The notes under the pieces: generated by a model
What the model was told of the DNA's origin: nothing
The model's database searches: none
Seen by the model: the letters and a program-made list of their open reading frames with translations, nothing else
Made by a program: the position numbers and the translations under genes
Shown here: piece after piece, positions 31,844 through 40,430 of the stretch
Layout: each line of letters starts with the position of its first letter
Position numbering within the stretch: position 1 is the stretch's first letter
From: DATMER01 sp963741305
GTDB taxonomy: Bacteria; Acidobacteriota; Thermoanaerobaculia; Multivoradales; UBA5704
DNA length: 64,000 bases
Reading direction: 5' to 3'
NCBI GenBank assembly: GCA_963741305.1
Contig: CAVUHL010000003.1
Coordinates: forward strand, 3,658,001 to 3,722,000

Positions 31844-33049
31844 ATGCCTTTTCAGCACCCCACGGAAGAGTTCGTCTTCAACCTCTGTCGAGGATCATTT
31901 CTCTCCCTTTGGAGCTATGCCAATCCTTTGCGCGAAGGCTCGCCAGATGAACTGTGCGATATCTTGGTGGTCTGCGATCCTCACGTGGTCATCTTCAGTG
32001 TCAAATACTCGGCATACCAAGAGACAGATGCCCCCCAGGTAGGGATGGGCAGGTGGATCAGAAAGACAGTGGAAGCCTCTGTAAGGCAGGTCTACGGCGC
32101 GGAGCGAAATCTCGCGCGTGCTACTTACGTCACTCGCACTGATGGGCAGCAGGGCTTGCCTCTTCCTCCACTGGCGGACAGAAAAGTGCACAGGATTGCC
32201 GTCGGTCTGGGAGGAAGGCGATTGGTCCCCTTACCTTCCAAAGACTACGACAGGGGCTTTGTGCACTGCTTCGACGACCACTTCGTAGAGATAGCGCTAG
32301 GAGAGTTGGACACTGTCAGTGACTTCATCGCCTATCTTCAGGCCAAGGAAGATCTGTTTCGACCTCGACAAATAGTGATGAGGGGCGGAGAAGAAGATCT
32401 CTTGGCAGTTTATCTTAATAGGGGCAGAAAGTTTCCGGAGACGAACGAAGCTACGATCACGGTTCCGGAGGGTCTTTGGGCATCGCTTTTGCGGAACGCT
32501 TACTATCAGAGAAGAGTGCAGGCGGATCAAGCAAGCTACACATGGGATCGTTTAATCGAATATTTTGCCGATCATGTTCTGGAAGATCGCATGGAGATTG
32601 GCGGAACTCTCTCCGAGAATGAAGAGGCGCTGCGTATCATGGCTCGGGAGAGTCGATTCGCACGCCGAATGCTCGGAGAGAACTTGATAGACTTTCTGGA
32701 CCGTGCTCAAAGGCGGGAGTTGAGGGCCAGAATGGCGCCGTCGATTTCCGGTGTTACATATGTCTTCTTAAATTCACCACCGACGTACGACCGCGAGTCG
32801 AGACTTGCCGAGCTAAGGTTCAGATGTCTTGTGGCTAGGAATGAAATAGCAGAGAACATCACGGTGGTAGGCATTGGTGTAAACGTACAGCCTGCTCCGC
32901 AAGGGTACGCAGAAGACCTCATGCTCTTATCGTGTGCCGAATGGACACCCGAGCTTCAGAACGAAGCGGAGACATTGAGGCAGGAGTTCGGATTCTTCAG
33001 GTCGCCTTTGGTTTCCGAGCGGCGAGTGGATGAATATCCGGAGGAGTAA
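31844..33049 (+). CDS. Putative PD-(D/E)XK nuclease-like protein
   Basis: 401 aa without signal or membrane segments. The N-terminal 150 residues resemble a NERD/restriction-nuclease-like fold: GSPDELCDILVVCDPHVVIFSVKYSAYQ places an Asp, a hydrophobic strand and S-x-K where D...E-x-K is found in active enzymes. RKTVEASVRQVYGAERNL follows as a helix carrying a possible Gln/Lys. The rest is helical with no named domain. Proteins with this N-terminal FSxK motif are widespread and unnamed as far as I know. It sits between the transfer ATPase and the integrase, a common place for cargo or defence genes. The Glu-to-Ser change could mean loss of catalysis. Confidence 0.6.
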   Translation: MPFQHPTEEFVFNLCRGSFLSLWSYANPLREGSPDELCDILVVCDPHVVIFSVKYSAYQETDAPQVGMGRWIRKTVEASVRQVYGAERNLARATYVTRTDGQQGLPLPPLADRKVHRIAVGLGGRRLVPLPSKDYDRGFVHCFDDHFVEIALGELDTVSDFIAYLQAKEDLFRPRQIVMRGGEEDLLAVYLNRGRKFPETNEATITVPEGLWASLLRNAYYQRRVQADQASYTWDRLIEYFADHVLEDRMEIGGTLSENEEALRIMARESRFARRMLGENLIDFLDRAQRRELRARMAPSISGVTYVFLNSPPTYDRESRLAELRFRCLVARNEIAENITVVGIGVNVQPAPQGYAEDLMLLSCAEWTPELQNEAETLRQEFGFFRSPLVSERRVDEYPEE

Positions 33050-33185
33050 CTTCCATCTCCACCTGCCACGCCGGCACGTTCTGATGTCTTGGAGGGCACC
33101 GCATCTGTGCGTAAGGTGACGGAAGAGTGTTCATTACACCTTCAGCCACCCTCCGCAAAGGGACCTCTTTGGAAGGACACGCACT

Positions 33186-34766
33186 ATGCGAAGCCACAGC
33201 ACTCCCTCCGGAAACGGTGAGGGAAAACGAGTAGGGCTCTGGATTCGGGTCTCGACCGAAGACCAGGCCAGGGGCGAGAGTCCCGAGCATCACGAAGCCC
33301 GGGGACGGATGTACGCCGAGAGCAAGGGCTGGACGGTCGTCACCGTCTACCACCTTGAAGGCGTCTCGGGAAAGGGTGTCTCGTGGCACCCGGAAGCGAA
33401 ACGCATGAAAGAGGACGTAGAGGGAGGCGCCATCACCGGCCTCATCTTCTCGAAGCTCGCCCGTCTGGCCCGGAGCACCAAGGAACTTCTTGAGTTCTCC
33501 GAGTACTTCCGGGAGCACAATGCCGATCTCATCTCCCTCCAGGAATCGATCGACACCTCGACGCCTGCCGGCCGCCTCTTCTACACCGTCATCGCGGCCA
33601 TGGCGCAGTGGGAGCGGGAAGAGATCGCGGATCGGGTCGCGGCGTCCGTCCCCATCCGGGCCAAGCTTGGCAAGCGGATCGCCGGTGCCGCGCCGTACGG
33701 GTACACCTGGAAGGACGGCAAACTCGTACCGGACGAGACGGAAGCGCCGGTCCGTCGCCTCATGTACGAACTCTTTCGCGAGACCAAACGCATCCGGACA
33801 GTGGCGCGACTCCTCAACGAGCGCGGGTATCGCACCCGTAAGGGTGGCCCTTTCACCGGTCAAACGGTCTACCAGCTCCTCTTTGACTCCACGGCCAAGG
33901 GCGTGTTGCGGATGAACTACACCACCATGCGAAACGGCAAGAAGACCTTGAAGCCCGAGCATGAGTGGGTCTACCACCCCGTACCCGCCATCATCTCCGA
34001 GGATCTCTGGCATGAATGCACCGCGTACCTCACGAAGCGGAAGGAGGGGATAAAGCCCGGCCGCCGTGCTACCCATCTCTTCTCCGGCCTCACGTACTGC
34101 GTCTGCGGCAAGAAGACGTATGTGGTCTCCGACAGCCCGAAGTACACCTGCCAGAAGTGCCGGACGAAGATTGCGACCGACGATCTGGAAGCGGTCTTCA
34201 TGGAAGAGCTGAAGGGGATGATCTTCTCGCCGGAATCGATTTCGGCACAGCTTGCCGGGGCCGATACGGAGATCATCCAGCGGACGGGACTCCTGGAGAC
34301 GCTGCGGCACGAGCACGAGAAGCTCGTCCTCGAAGCGGACAAGCTCTACCGCCTCTACCTCGACGGGAACATCCCCGGGCGTGAGTTCGGGGAACGCAAT
34401 CATCCTCTCGCAATGCGCCGGGAGCAGTTGGACCGGGAGATCCCCCGGCTTGCCGGGGAGATCGACTTCCTGACCATCCGGCGGCTCTCCAGCAGCGAAG
34501 TCCTCTCCGAAGCCCAGAGCCTCTACAGTCGGTGGGGGGACCTCGACTTCGGGCAGAAGCGGGAGATCGTCGAGACCATCGTCGAGCGGGTAGTCGTCGG
34601 CAAAGAAGACGTGGAGATCCACCTCGCCTATATGCCTCCTCCACCCCTCTCGCCCTCAGACCCACCCACCATCCCTCCTCTTGAAGGCGCCGCAAAAAGA
34701 GCAAGAAGTCCGCCGACTTCATGGGCTACTTCCAGGCCAACGTGGCCCGCGAGGTCGCCCGGCTGA
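33186..34766 (+). CDS. Large serine recombinase, integrase of the element
   Basis: 526 aa as it stands. The resolvase domain has the catalytic Ser23 in LWIRVSTEDQARG. A recombinase domain follows (about 165-275), then a zinc ribbon (LTYCVCGKKT...YTCQKC) and a coiled coil. The protein reaches a Pro-rich hinge (MPPPPLSPSDPPTIPP) and then crosses the right junction at codon 512. The last 13 residues (ATSRPTWPARSPG) are transposase DNA read in a foreign frame. With the element ends joined, the frame instead enters the double HTH at 4254-4679, giving a protein of about 654 residues. GGAAGG precedes the ATG. It most likely integrates and, with a directionality factor, excises the element. Confidence 0.93.
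   Translation: MRSHSTPSGNGEGKRVGLWIRVSTEDQARGESPEHHEARGRMYAESKGWTVVTVYHLEGVSGKGVSWHPEAKRMKEDVEGGAITGLIFSKLARLARSTKELLEFSEYFREHNADLISLQESIDTSTPAGRLFYTVIAAMAQWEREEIADRVAASVPIRAKLGKRIAGAAPYGYTWKDGKLVPDETEAPVRRLMYELFRETKRIRTVARLLNERGYRTRKGGPFTGQTVYQLLFDSTAKGVLRMNYTTMRNGKKTLKPEHEWVYHPVPAIISEDLWHECTAYLTKRKEGIKPGRRATHLFSGLTYCVCGKKTYVVSDSPKYTCQKCRTKIATDDLEAVFMEELKGMIFSPESISAQLAGADTEIIQRTGLLETLRHEHEKLVLEADKLYRLYLDGNIPGREFGERNHPLAMRREQLDREIPRLAGEIDFLTIRRLSSSEVLSEAQSLYSRWGDLDFGQKREIVETIVERVVVGKEDVEIHLAYMPPPPLSPSDPPTIPPLEGAAKRARSPPTSWATSRPTWPARSPG
34707..34724 (+). other. attR junction of the integrated element
   Basis: AGTCCGC (34707-34713), six bases, then CATGG (34720-34724), after which transposase sequence resumes as ATGGGCTACTTC. 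The arm AGTCCGC mirrors GCGGACT at 4261-4267. Left-half and right-half transposase frames agree exactly across CATGG. Confidence 0.8.
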
Positions 34767-35407
34767 GGAAGTGGGGGGACAAGGTCTGGTCGCGGCGCTA
34801 CGAGGCCATCGTGATCAGCGACGAGCCCGCGGCGCAGGTCGACCGCCTGCGCTACGTGCTGGCCAACGGGGTCAAGGAGGGGCTGGTGGCCCGGGTCGAG
34901 GACTGGCCGGGCATCAGTCTGGTCAAGTCCGTGCTGAGCGGAGAGCCCGTTCGGGGCACCTGGTTCGACCGGACCGCAGAATACCGGGCTCGGCTGCGCG
35001 GAATAGACTTCGAGCCCCGGCGCTATGCAACGGAAGTGACCGTCGAGCTTTCCCAGCTTCCCTGCTGGCGTCACCTCAGCCCGGAGGTGTATCAGGAGCT
35101 GATCGCAGGGCTGGTCAAGGAGATCGATGCCGATGCCGCCGCAGAGCGCAAGCGTACGGGACGCAAGCCAATCGGCGCGGAGAACATTCCGCGCGCGCAT
35201 CCGCACACCTGCCCGAACAAAACGAAAAAGTCGCCAGCGCCACGTTTTCACGCGGCAAGCAAGGCGGCTCGTGAAGGCTTCCGGAAGACATACGGCCTCT
35301 TCCTTGCGGCCTTCCGTGAGGCTGCCGAGAGGCTCAAGGCTGGAGACCGCATGGCAAGATTCCCCAACGGCTGCTTTCCACCGGGCCTGCCATTCGTCCC
35401 CGTGTGA
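34721..35407 (+). pseudogene. REP-associated Y1 transposase, C-terminal part
   Basis: 228 codons continuing the transposase begun at 4016: MGYFQANVAREVARLRKWGDKVWSRRYEAIVISDEP, then RLRYVLANGVKEGLV, CWRHL, and the ending RFPNGCFPPGLPFVPV typical of this family. It keeps an ATG, but that is simply the codon at the crossover. It lacks the HUH motif, which is on the left fragment. The catalytic Tyr is expected in this part, perhaps within MGYFQANVARE. Fragments of 78 and 228 codons make a complete gene when joined. Confidence 0.88.
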
Positions 35408-35647
35408 GCGACGACGCCACCGCAGTTGGTGACCGGCGTCACTGAGCGACACTCATCAAGGAATTCTCAGCGCTGGACAACTCCAGGAATGCAGAGGTGT
35501 GTCCAAATGCCGAAAAAGAGCTCCGAACTGCCTGGCAGGAGGCTGCATCCAGACCGATTCAGCGTGGCTGATGGGGGCAGAAAGCCGCGATCAGGCGCTG
35601 TAGTACTGATCTGCGAGAGAAGGAAGCGAAGATCTGCGACTTTCTTT

Positions 35648-36007
35648 CTACACTTGGCTGGAACCTATACGGCTGGGCAGACGACGGCGGCGACGGGCAC
35701 GGATCAGCCCATCCAGTTCTCCAAGCTCGCGATCAAGGACGGTGCGATAGAGGAAGACCAGCGCACACAGGGCCTGCGTCTGGGTCGATGCGCTGACCCG
35801 CTTCTCGACTGCAAGGTGAGTGAGGAACGCGTTGACCTCCCCTTCCCCCATCTCCTGCGGGTGCCGCTTGCCATGAAAGAGGATGTAGCGCCGGATCCAG
35901 TGGACATACGCCTGCTCCGTGCGATAGCTCATGTGCCGGACCCGCAGGCTCTCGCGGACCCGATCCAGCAATCTGGGCTCTTCCTTCGGACCGGAGTTGT
36001 ACATGCC
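35648..36007 (-). pseudogene. Truncated integron-type tyrosine integrase, N-terminal domain only
   Basis: The minus-strand frame from MYNSGPKEEPRLLDRVRE continues RHMSYRTEQAYVHWIRRYILFHGKRHPQEMGEGEVNAFLTHLA and STQTQALCALVFLYRTVL. This is the SAM-like core-binding domain of IntI-type integrases. After RARRRRRLP the sequence stops at 35648, so the whole catalytic domain (Arg, His, Arg, Tyr) is missing. An open frame upstream to 36196 is probably not part of it. No attI or attC site was seen. It is a remnant and lies between the transposase remainder and a tandem repeat. Confidence 0.8.
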
Positions 36008-36316
36008 GCCGGCTCTGAGCAACTCGGCTGCCAACTCCCCACCTCGCCTCAAACCATAGAGCAGACGCAACTTGTCTTCGATGCTGCCCGGGGCCGCCAA
36101 TCCGGTCGTCCAGCGTTCTGGCGCCGCAAAGGCACTGCCCCCCTTGCCGGCCACCCGCAAGGAAACTGGACCGGCGCCAGATCCCTGGACAGACATAGGC
36201 CCAGCGCGCCTCGCCAGCTGCCATGCGAAGGTACGGCTCGGCCATGCAGATGGACGCCGGCCTCAAGAGGGAGATCGGGATACCTCCTGTGTCCGCCGTC
36301 TTCCGCGGGCCGGAGG

Positions 36317-36820
36317 TGGCCGTTCCGAGGTATTTCGGAGGCATTCTCAGCCCGCTCAGGGCCGCACCGAGGTACTTCAGAGCCGCTCCGAGTTGCTTCA
36401 GAGGCATTCCGAAGGACTTGAGCGCGGCTCCCAGGAAGTTGGGAGTCGTTCCCAGGTAGTTGAGAGCCGCTCCGAGCTACTTGAGCGCCATTCCGAGGGA
36501 CTTCAGCGTGGCTCCCAAGTAGTCGAGAATCATTCTGAGGTAGTTGAGAGTCACTCCGGGCTACTTCAGAGCCATTCTGAAGACTTCAGCGTGGCTCCCA
36601 ACTAGTCGAGAATCATTCCGAGGTAGCTGAGAGTCGCTCCGGGCTACTTCAGAGCCATTCTTAAGGACTTCAGCGCGGCTCCCAAGTAGTTGAGAGTCAT
36701 CCCGAGGTACTCGAGAGTCACTCTGAACTACTTGAGAATCACGCTGAAGGACTTGAGCGCGGCTCCCAGGTACCTTGGCGTCACGCTGAAGTACTGCAAA
36801 GGCGGACCCGAGGACCTTCC
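36317..36820. repeat. Tandem repeat array, 21-bp unit in an 84-bp higher order
   Basis: About 24 degenerate 21-bp units of the type CTCCGAGGTACTTGAGAGCC. Four successive variants make an 84-bp period, clearest from about 36498 to 36770. Because 21 is a multiple of three, it gives heptapeptide repeats in several frames: AAPRYFR/GIPKDLS in one, RSELLQRHSEGLERGS in another. A one-base loss near 36580 shifts the frames, and no single open frame spans the array, so it is not a complete gene now. Boundaries are approximate. It lacks the unique spacers of a CRISPR. Confidence 0.85.
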
Positions 36821-37130
36821 TGAAGGCGCCATGAGCCTCGGCGCGGCGCGGAGGGCCTTTCCTAAGGCAACCTTCTCCTTGGAGGCAGAGGCGGGGCGGG
36901 ACGCCCGCGTTGCGATCCGCTAGACCGCGGTTCCCGAAGCCTCCATTGCCTCCGTCTGCGGCGGCACGGACAGCATGAAGGCGTCCACCATCTCCCGGAT
37001 CTCGGGGCTGCCGAGCTTCTCGCGGACGTCCGGGATGGCCAGGATTCGGCGGGCTCGGGCGGGAGCCCGCCGCTCATGGGGTTCGCGTGGCCGGTGGCGG
37101 GTGACGGGCATGGATTTCGACTGTCCTCTT

Positions 37131-37154
37131 GTCCGGCTCCATGATGGACCGGAC
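37131..37154. promoter_or_regulatory. Near-perfect 24-bp dyad ahead of a secreted-protein gene
   Basis: GTCCGG and CCGGAC form the outer arms, with TCCA and TGGA inside them and one mismatched pair. The centre is 32 bases before the ATG at 37175, a plausible operator position. No regulator gene is adjacent. Confidence 0.45.
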
Positions 37155-37174
37155 ACGGACTTGAGGAGTCAACC

Positions 37175-38146
37175 ATGAGACCCATCATCTTCGCTCTCAT
37201 CCTCACTCTGGCCTTGGCCGTTCCAGCCACCGCCAGCTACGTGGAAGTTCACATGTACGTCGACGGCCAACTCGGCGGCCAGATCGTCGTCGATGGCGCC
37301 GCCGAGCCTCCAGTAGGAACCTGCGGCGCGCACTTCGTCAACCCGGAGACCTGGTACTGGGCCGACGGCTATTACTCGGAAACAGGGCCACTCGAGGGAT
37401 TGCTAAACAACGGGGCGAACACCAACTCACTCACGCTGACAGGAACATTCACGGGTTGCCCTCAGGCAAACTACCTCGCCGTCACCCCGGCGACCCCCAA
37501 CGGGGGGGTGCCGGCGGGTTCGATCTCGCTCGTGGTACAAGTCGATACGGATGACATCGAGTGGCTCGATTTCAACGGCAATCCGGTGCCCGAAGCGCCC
37601 CCTTGGCCCGAGGAGCACGTCTTCGACCCCTGCGAGATTCCGGACTTCTGCGAGACTTTAACCATCGGCTCCGTCTGCTTCCTCTATCCGGATCTCTGCG
37701 AGAGCGACGGCATCCTGGTCCGCATTGCCGACCTGACGGCGTCAATCCCCGCCCAGACCGCCAACGCACGCAAGCAGCTCGCCGCAGGTCGGCGGCAGGA
37801 TGCCGGCCGCTCCCTGGCTCTCGCGCGGAGCCGCGCCGGTCTGGTGATCGGGCAGCTCGGGGCGCTGCGGGCGCGGCAGGTGCGGATCGATCGGGAGGTG
37901 GCGAACAGCTACCCTTCAACCGGCGCCGCCATCTCGCTCGGCAACCACTCGGCGGGTTATGAATTCGGCGTCCGGCACACTGCCTCCTGCGACAAGAGCC
38001 TCATCCTGGCCCAGAAGGCCTTGACGGCGGGCCGGACTCCGGATTGGGCCTCGCTGGATGCCGCCTGCCTGCAGGCTACCGAGCCGCTGTCCCGCTCCCG
38101 TACCTGGCTGGGCCGCCTGCAAGCCTGGAGTCTGCGCGCGCGCTGA
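37175..38146 (+). CDS. Secreted hypothetical protein, 323 aa
   Basis: A Sec signal peptide (MRPIIFALILTLALAVPATASY) and GAGGAG before the ATG support this start. The N-terminal 140 residues are beta-rich (YVEVHMYVDGQLGGQIVVDG; SLVVQVDTDDIEWLDFNGNPVPE). A Cys-rich stretch follows (DPCEIPDFCETLTIGSVCFLYPDLCE, which could form disulphides), then an Ala/Arg-rich helical C-terminal half. No family recognised. Its 3' end overlaps the convergent kinase gene by 71 bp. The 5' region carries a dyad at 37131. Confidence 0.75.
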   Translation: MRPIIFALILTLALAVPATASYVEVHMYVDGQLGGQIVVDGAAEPPVGTCGAHFVNPETWYWADGYYSETGPLEGLLNNGANTNSLTLTGTFTGCPQANYLAVTPATPNGGVPAGSISLVVQVDTDDIEWLDFNGNPVPEAPPWPEEHVFDPCEIPDFCETLTIGSVCFLYPDLCESDGILVRIADLTASIPAQTANARKQLAAGRRQDAGRSLALARSRAGLVIGQLGALRARQVRIDREVANSYPSTGAAISLGNHSAGYEFGVRHTASCDKSLILAQKALTAGRTPDWASLDAACLQATEPLSRSRTWLGRLQAWSLRAR

Positions 38147-40430
38147 CTTCCCGGGCAAGCTTGGAGAATGGATGGGCCGCGAGCCCTGTGCGCTCGAGCC
38201 GCCGGAGAGCGGCTTCGGCGTGAGCGCTCGCGGCCCGATTTTCTCCAAGATCGAGCAGGACGGACGCCCATTCCGCCTCGGCGCGCGACACGTGGGGACA
38301 GTCATAAAACGAGATGTGCATCTCAAAGGCTTGCCTTAGCAGGTCTTCGGCTTCGGCGAGCCGTCCCTGCCGGGCACGCAGAAGGCCCAACTGGCGGAGG
38401 CTTTCGGCGATCAAGGGGTGTCGGTCGCCGTAGCTCAGGCGGCGGACGGCCAGGGCCTCCTGAATCTCTACCTCGGCGGGCTCGTACCGGCCCAGGAGGG
38501 CCAGGGAATGGCCCAGTCCCGCCTGGGCCAGGCTGGTGAGGGGGCTGCTCGCGCCGAGCTCGCGCCGAAAGGTTTCCAAAGCCCGGCGGTAGTGCGCCTC
38601 GGCCTCGGCGGTGCGGCCGAGATCGAGCAGCAGATCCGCCAGGTTCGTGCGGGTGTTCGCGATCGCCACCGGGTCGCCGAGATACCGTTCGCGTTTCAGG
38701 AGCACGGCGCGCAGCCGCACCTCGGCGCCCAGCCAGTCGCCGCGGCTGTGCATCAGGCAGGCGATGTTGTCCTCGCTCTGCGTAACCTCGAAGCTGCCCG
38801 GCGCGAAGCGCTTCCGCCGCCAGGCCAGCAGCTCCTGGTAGAGGCTCCCGGCTTCCGCATAGCGGCCGGAGAAATGATAAGTGCGCGCCAGCCAGAAGGC
38901 CGTCGTCGTCGTGCGCGAGTCCTCGTTGCCGAAGAGCCGGCGCCGCGTATCGAGCGCCGATGCAAGTTGGGCGATGCCCTGCGGGTAGAGGCCCATCGAG
39001 GTGTAGGCCTTGCCCAGCACCGTCTGCAGCTCGGAGCGGGCGGCCGGCTCTCCTTCCAGCGAGGCGACCAGAGCGTGCCCGCGGTCCTCCACCAGGCGCC
39101 GGACGCTCGCCGAGCTGCCCGAGCGCGGATCCGACGCGCTCAGCAAGCTAGAGAGAAAGCTGCTGAGACGCTCGGTGTTTTCGTTCTGCCGCCGCAGCCT
39201 CGCCGCCTGCGCCGTGACCGTGGCGGCATAGGCGAGCAGGAGCGCCAGCACGATTCCCGCGGCGGCGGCCGGCCAGCGGTAGCGCGAGATCCATTTGCCC
39301 GCGCGGTAGCGGCGAGAGTCGCGGCGCGCTTCGAGAGGCAGACCGAGCAGATGGCGCTCCACGTCCTCCGCCATGGCTTCGGCCGAGCGATAGCGGCGCT
39401 CCGGCTCCTTGCGCAAGGCGACGAGAACGATCGTGTCGAGATCGCCCCGCAGGCGCTTCCGCGCTGCCGGATCGCCGGCGACGGCGCTCGGCGCCGGGAC
39501 GGGTTCCTCGCAGACCACCCGGTCGATCTCGGATGGCGAAGAGTCCTGGAGACTGTGAGCCCGGCGGCCGGCGAGCAGCTCGAACAGGAGCAGGCCGAGC
39601 TGGTATACGTCGGACGCCGTGGTGACGGGCTGGTTGCGCACCTGCTCGGGGCTGGCGTAATCCGGGGTGAGCCAGCGCGCCAGGGTCCGGGTCGGCGACG
39701 CGGCCACGTCGCCCGTGTCGACTGGCATGGCGATGCCGAAATCAAGCAGCTTGACGGCGCCATCCTCCCCGACCAGGACGTTCGAAGGCTTGATGTCGCG
39801 GTGCACCACGAGGTTGCGGTGGGCATGGGCCACGGCGCGGGCGACGCGGACGAAGAGGCGAAGCCGCTCGTCGATGGAGGCTCCGCGGCGGTCGCAGCTA
39901 CGGTCGATGGGCTCGCCTTCCACCAGCTCCATCACCAGGAAGGGACGGTCCTGGTCGTCCACGCCGCCGTCCAGCAGGCGGGCAATGTCCGGATGGTTGA
40001 GGCCGGCGAGGATCTGCCGCTCCCGGTGGAAGCGCCGCCGCCCCGCTTCGTCGCTGGTCTCCCAGGACAGCCGCTTGAGCGCGGCGCGCTGTTGGTAGGC
40101 GCCGTCGGCGCGTTCGGCCAGATGGACGACCGACATGCCGCCGCGGCCGATCTCGTGCGCCGCGCGCCACGCTCCGAACCGCTTCCCGGCAGGGCTGGCC
40201 TCCGGGCTCTTGTCGCGCCAGCGCAGGATCCCGCTCCCCACGAGCTCTTCGACACCGCGATCGAACGTAGTCCCCTCGTCCGTGGCGAAGGCCAGCAGCT
40301 CCTCGACGGCCACGCCGAGCTCCCGGTCTTCGAGCTTGAGCGCGGCGACGAATTCCGCCCGTGCCGCTCCTTCGAGCTCCAGCGCCGCGGCCAGCGCGCC
40401 GTCGATCTCCGAGCGCTGCGCGTGTCTCAT
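38076..40430 (-). CDS. Ser/Thr protein kinase with TPR domain
   Basis: 784 aa from the ATG at 40430 (MRHAQRSEIDGAL). This start is chosen because it overlaps the TGA of the sigma gene (ATGA at 40427-40430), while the open frame to 40550 would run inside that gene. The kinase domain (about 85-350) has IGRGGMSVVHLA, ALKRL, VHRDIKPSN, LLDFGIA and TPDYASPEQ, all intact. A transmembrane helix, WPAAAAGIVLALLLAYAATVTA, lies near residue 385. Tetratricopeptide repeats fill the C-terminal 330 residues (LLGRYEPAEVEIQEALAVRRLSYGDRHP). It is the chromosomal counterpart of the pair carried by the element at 23292-26571. It probably acts with the coupled sigma factor. Confidence 0.93.
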   Translation of the reverse strand: MRHAQRSEIDGALAAALELEGAARAEFVAALKLEDRELGVAVEELLAFATDEGTTFDRGVEELVGSGILRWRDKSPEASPAGKRFGAWRAAHEIGRGGMSVVHLAERADGAYQQRAALKRLSWETSDEAGRRRFHRERQILAGLNHPDIARLLDGGVDDQDRPFLVMELVEGEPIDRSCDRRGASIDERLRLFVRVARAVAHAHRNLVVHRDIKPSNVLVGEDGAVKLLDFGIAMPVDTGDVAASPTRTLARWLTPDYASPEQVRNQPVTTASDVYQLGLLLFELLAGRRAHSLQDSSPSEIDRVVCEEPVPAPSAVAGDPAARKRLRGDLDTIVLVALRKEPERRYRSAEAMAEDVERHLLGLPLEARRDSRRYRAGKWISRYRWPAAAAGIVLALLLAYAATVTAQAARLRRQNENTERLSSFLSSLLSASDPRSGSSASVRRLVEDRGHALVASLEGEPAARSELQTVLGKAYTSMGLYPQGIAQLASALDTRRRLFGNEDSRTTTTAFWLARTYHFSGRYAEAGSLYQELLAWRRKRFAPGSFEVTQSEDNIACLMHSRGDWLGAEVRLRAVLLKRERYLGDPVAIANTRTNLADLLLDLGRTAEAEAHYRRALETFRRELGASSPLTSLAQAGLGHSLALLGRYEPAEVEIQEALAVRRLSYGDRHPLIAESLRQLGLLRARQGRLAEAEDLLRQAFEMHISFYDCPHVSRAEAEWASVLLDLGENRAASAHAEAALRRLERTGLAAHPFSKLAREVSARADSRLAGGPARYGSGTAAR

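Larger units (their letters stand above)
4249..34720. mobile_element. Integrated element of about 30.5 kb, serine-recombinase type
   Basis: The boundaries are set by the split REP-type transposase: its halves end and resume at the same CATGG pentamer (4249-4253 and 34720-34724), giving a unit of 30,471 bp. The large serine recombinase lies at the right end and its last codons cross the junction, which is usual for such integrases. Contents, left to right: HTH fragment, XRE/TPR regulators and an exported small protein, STAND NTPase, inner recombinase module, primase-like/helicase and origin-like region, RuvC-like and small proteins, DNA-transfer ATPase, cargo (M23 peptidase, kinase-TPR, ECF sigma, DUF6973-like protein), membrane protein, second transfer ATPase with nuclease-like tail, nuclease-like protein and integrase. 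No relaxase or pilus/pore genes are recognised. Several cargo genes are clearly lower in GC than the flanks. Confidence 0.85.

Noticed and set aside
34727..34766. Natural C terminus of the integrase at 34766
   Set aside because: The last 13 codons are transposase DNA in another frame; the element-encoded continuation is at 4254-4679.
36317..36820. CRISPR array
   Set aside because: Contiguous degenerate 21-bp units without unique spacers and no cas genes.
36920..37156. 78-codon minus-strand frame ahead of the secreted protein
   Set aside because: The C-terminal part looks protein-like (AIPDVREKLGSPEIREMVDAFM) but there is no good start and no family; kept out for lack of support.
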